This document shows, piece after piece, positions 6,236-7,806 of a DNA stretch of 7,806 bases. Made by a program: the position numbers and the translations under genes. The stretch comes from JBLHKW01 sp047618565 (lineage in GTDB: Bacteria > Planctomycetota > UBA1135 > GCA-002686595): assembly GCA_047618565.1 (NCBI GenBank), contig JBLHKW010000198.1, forward strand, positions 1 to 7,806. The letters run 5' to 3'. The first letter of the stretch is position 1; every line of letters starts with the position of its first letter. The notes beneath the pieces are model-generated. The model did no database searches. It saw only the letters and a program-made list of their open reading frames with translations, and was not told the DNA's origin.

Positions 6236-7806
6236 ATGATCTGTGTTGCCCTGTTCACGGGCCTGCTGGGGAGCCACGCACTCGTGGGTGGTCCGGTCGC
6301 GGGCAATCTGCCCGTCGCTGACCCGGTGGTACCGCGTTTCCGGAACGCCATCGCGGTCGACCACGATGCGGCCCCGAACGTCTGGCAGGCGGGGACCGAC
6401 GGTGTCTTCGCCATCCTTGCCAACGACATGGATCTCGATGGCGACATCGACGTCCTGCTCAACTACCACCGGGCGGGCATCGCGCTCTTCGAGAACACGG
6501 GGCCAGGGTTCTCGGTGCTCGAGCCCGCGATAGCCGGTGCCACACGCCTCGGCGACGGAACCGGGGTCGTGCTCTTCGCTCCCGACGACGAGATGCTCGA
6601 GCACATCGACAGCGCCGGGACGGCCGGGATCTACGTGTGGCGGCTCCATCGCAGCTGGCACCTGTACGCGCGCTTCGCGGAAGGGAGCACCGAGAGCGTC
6701 ACGCTCGACCTGTGGGCACCGCGCTTCGGCAAGACCAAGGAGCTCGACGCCGCCGTCTTCGAGGCGCGCTCCACGACCGAGGCCAGCATCCACTTCGACC
6801 CGCAGAATCCGTGCGGCGTGGTCGAGCTGGGTGGCGGTCACCTGGAGATCCTGCCGCGCGACGGTGCACAGGCACTGCCAATCTTCGTGGGACCCGACAT
6901 GCGACCGGTGGAGGCGCGCCCCGTCGTGCTCGAGCACCCCGACCCCCACGGAGTCGCCTGGGCGCAGATGGTCGGTAGCGTCCATCCCGATCTCTTCATC
7001 TCACAGGGCGCCAACGTGGGCGGCGTCGTTCCACCGGCGCTGGGCAAGCTGAACCGGCACTTCGCGTTCGACCCGCAGGCCGAGCGGCCCTTCGCGCGCC
7101 AGCCCGAAGGGATCGTGCCGCGCGATTACGGGCGCACACGGCGCATCGAGTGGGTCGACATCGACAACGACGGCACCTACGAGGCCTACCTCTCGAACAT
7201 GGGGTCGGCCAACGGGCTACTCGTGCGCGACGGGAAATCAGGGGCGCTGACAGACTGCGCGCACGCGAGCGCGATCGACTTCGTGCGCGGCGCCACGAGC
7301 ACGTGGATGGATGTGGACGGAGATTCATTCCAGGATCTGGTCCTCTACCAGGGTGAGGACGCCTTGCTCGTGGTCTCGAACGACGCCGACGGGACATTCA
7401 CGGCGCCAGAGGAGTGGGGTCAGCGCCTGATGGAGAAGGAGGCCAAGGATCCCGGCCTGTGGACCAGGATCCTGGCGCAACTCGACTTCGACGGCGACGG
7501 GATCATGGACATCTGGGCCGGCCGTTCGAGCGGATCGCACTTCCTTTACCGGGGTGACGGCGCGGGTTTCACGGACGCCAGGCCCGTACCGTCGCGCGAA
7601 GCCACCGGCGGGCGCCAGGACGTGCTCGTGCTGGACGCGAACAACGACGGCTGGATGGACGTTCTGCTGCTTTGCGACCGCCCTGTGCTCTTCCTCAACG
7701 CCTCCGGCGAGCGCTTCGTGCCGGTCGCCGCCGGAGCGCTCTTCGAGGACCTGCCGCGCAAGGTGCTCTCCGGCACGGTCGCGGACATGAACGGCGACGG
7801 CTGGCT
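6236..7806 (+). CDS. FG-GAP/VCBS-type calcium-loop repeat protein (3' partial)
   Basis: A continuous frame runs from ATG 6236 off the right edge without a stop (523 complete codons). An in-frame TGA at 6233-6235 directly precedes the ATG, so the start cannot lie further upstream. The first 20 or so residues (MICVALFTGLLG...) are hydrophobic and may be an export signal, although no positive charge precedes them. The protein carries spaced Asp-rich loops of the form DxDxDG, typical of FG-GAP/VCBS beta-propeller blades that bind calcium: D64-D72 (DMDLDGDID), D308 (DIDNDG), D359 (DVDGDSFQD), D417 (DFDGDG), D467 (DANNDGWMD) and D517 (DMNGDG). The stretch between the first and second loops (about 75-305) has no such loops and may be a separate domain. 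An extracellular binding or adhesion role is inferred. No ASPIC/UnbV C-terminal domain is visible within the window. The ribosome binding site is weak. Confidence 0.85.
   Translation, partial: MICVALFTGLLGSHALVGGPVAGNLPVADPVVPRFRNAIAVDHDAAPNVWQAGTDGVFAILANDMDLDGDIDVLLNYHRAGIALFENTGPGFSVLEPAIAGATRLGDGTGVVLFAPDDEMLEHIDSAGTAGIYVWRLHRSWHLYARFAEGSTESVTLDLWAPRFGKTKELDAAVFEARSTTEASIHFDPQNPCGVVELGGGHLEILPRDGAQALPIFVGPDMRPVEARPVVLEHPDPHGVAWAQMVGSVHPDLFISQGANVGGVVPPALGKLNRHFAFDPQAERPFARQPEGIVPRDYGRTRRIEWVDIDNDGTYEAYLSNMGSANGLLVRDGKSGALTDCAHASAIDFVRGATSTWMDVDGDSFQDLVLYQGEDALLVVSNDADGTFTAPEEWGQRLMEKEAKDPGLWTRILAQLDFDGDGIMDIWAGRSSGSHFLYRGDGAGFTDARPVPSREATGGRQDVLVLDANNDGWMDVLLLCDRPVLFLNASGERFVPVAAGALFEDLPRKVLSGTVADMNGDGW

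Noticed and set aside
6170..6985. Minus-strand open frame of 271 codons
   Set aside because: It is antisense to the VCBS gene, which has repeated calcium-loop motifs and continues to the window edge.
1..7806. CRISPR array, tRNA, rRNA or toxin-antitoxin genes
   Set aside because: I saw no regularly spaced direct repeats, no cloverleaf or rRNA-like sequence, and no paired small genes with recognisable motifs.

Overview
The window is GC-rich and gene-dense. It probably comes from a Planctomycetota-like bacterium. I infer this from the combination of an ECF sigma remnant of the type expanded in planctomycetes, a TPR/thioredoxin-like/HEAT-like multidomain protein, a large FG-GAP/VCBS-type protein and a sulfatase-fold enzyme. 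No rRNA, tRNA or phylogenetic marker is present, so the assignment is tentative.

Layout: (1) 3-1829 (+) is the 3' part of a TPR-containing protein that enters from the left edge. (2) 1830-2001 is a short convergent spacer with GC-rich inverted repeats. (3) 2002-4779 (-) is the centrepiece, a 925-residue predicted membrane enzyme. Its N-terminal half is a GT-C (PMT/ArnT-like) glycosyltransferase, its C-terminal half is an alkaline-phosphatase-superfamily (sulfatase-fold) domain, and it ends in an Asp-Glu tail written by a perfect hexanucleotide repeat. (4) 4780-5014 is the divergent intergenic region. (5) 5015-5595 (+) is a lipoprotein gene broken by an apparent single-base deletion near 5139-5141. 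(6) 5596-5870 is a 275-bp transposase-free inverted-repeat element (MITE-like), flanked on both sides by CTAG and sitting directly on the stop codon of the lipoprotein gene. (7) 5911-6186 (+) is an ECF sigma factor remnant lacking most of region 2. (8) 6236-7806 (+) is the 5' part of an FG-GAP/VCBS calcium-loop repeat protein that runs off the right edge.

How the parts relate: no pathway can be reconstructed across the whole window. The fused glycosyltransferase/AlkP protein is self-contained: membrane-bound sugar transfer and a head-group hydrolase or transferase on the same (outer) face of the membrane, which suggests modification of an envelope glycan or lipid. The stretch 5015-6186 looks like a small decay zone, with a frameshifted lipoprotein, a mobile element and a gutted sigma factor side by side. 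The proteins at the two edges are accessory, repeat-rich types whose partners lie outside the window.
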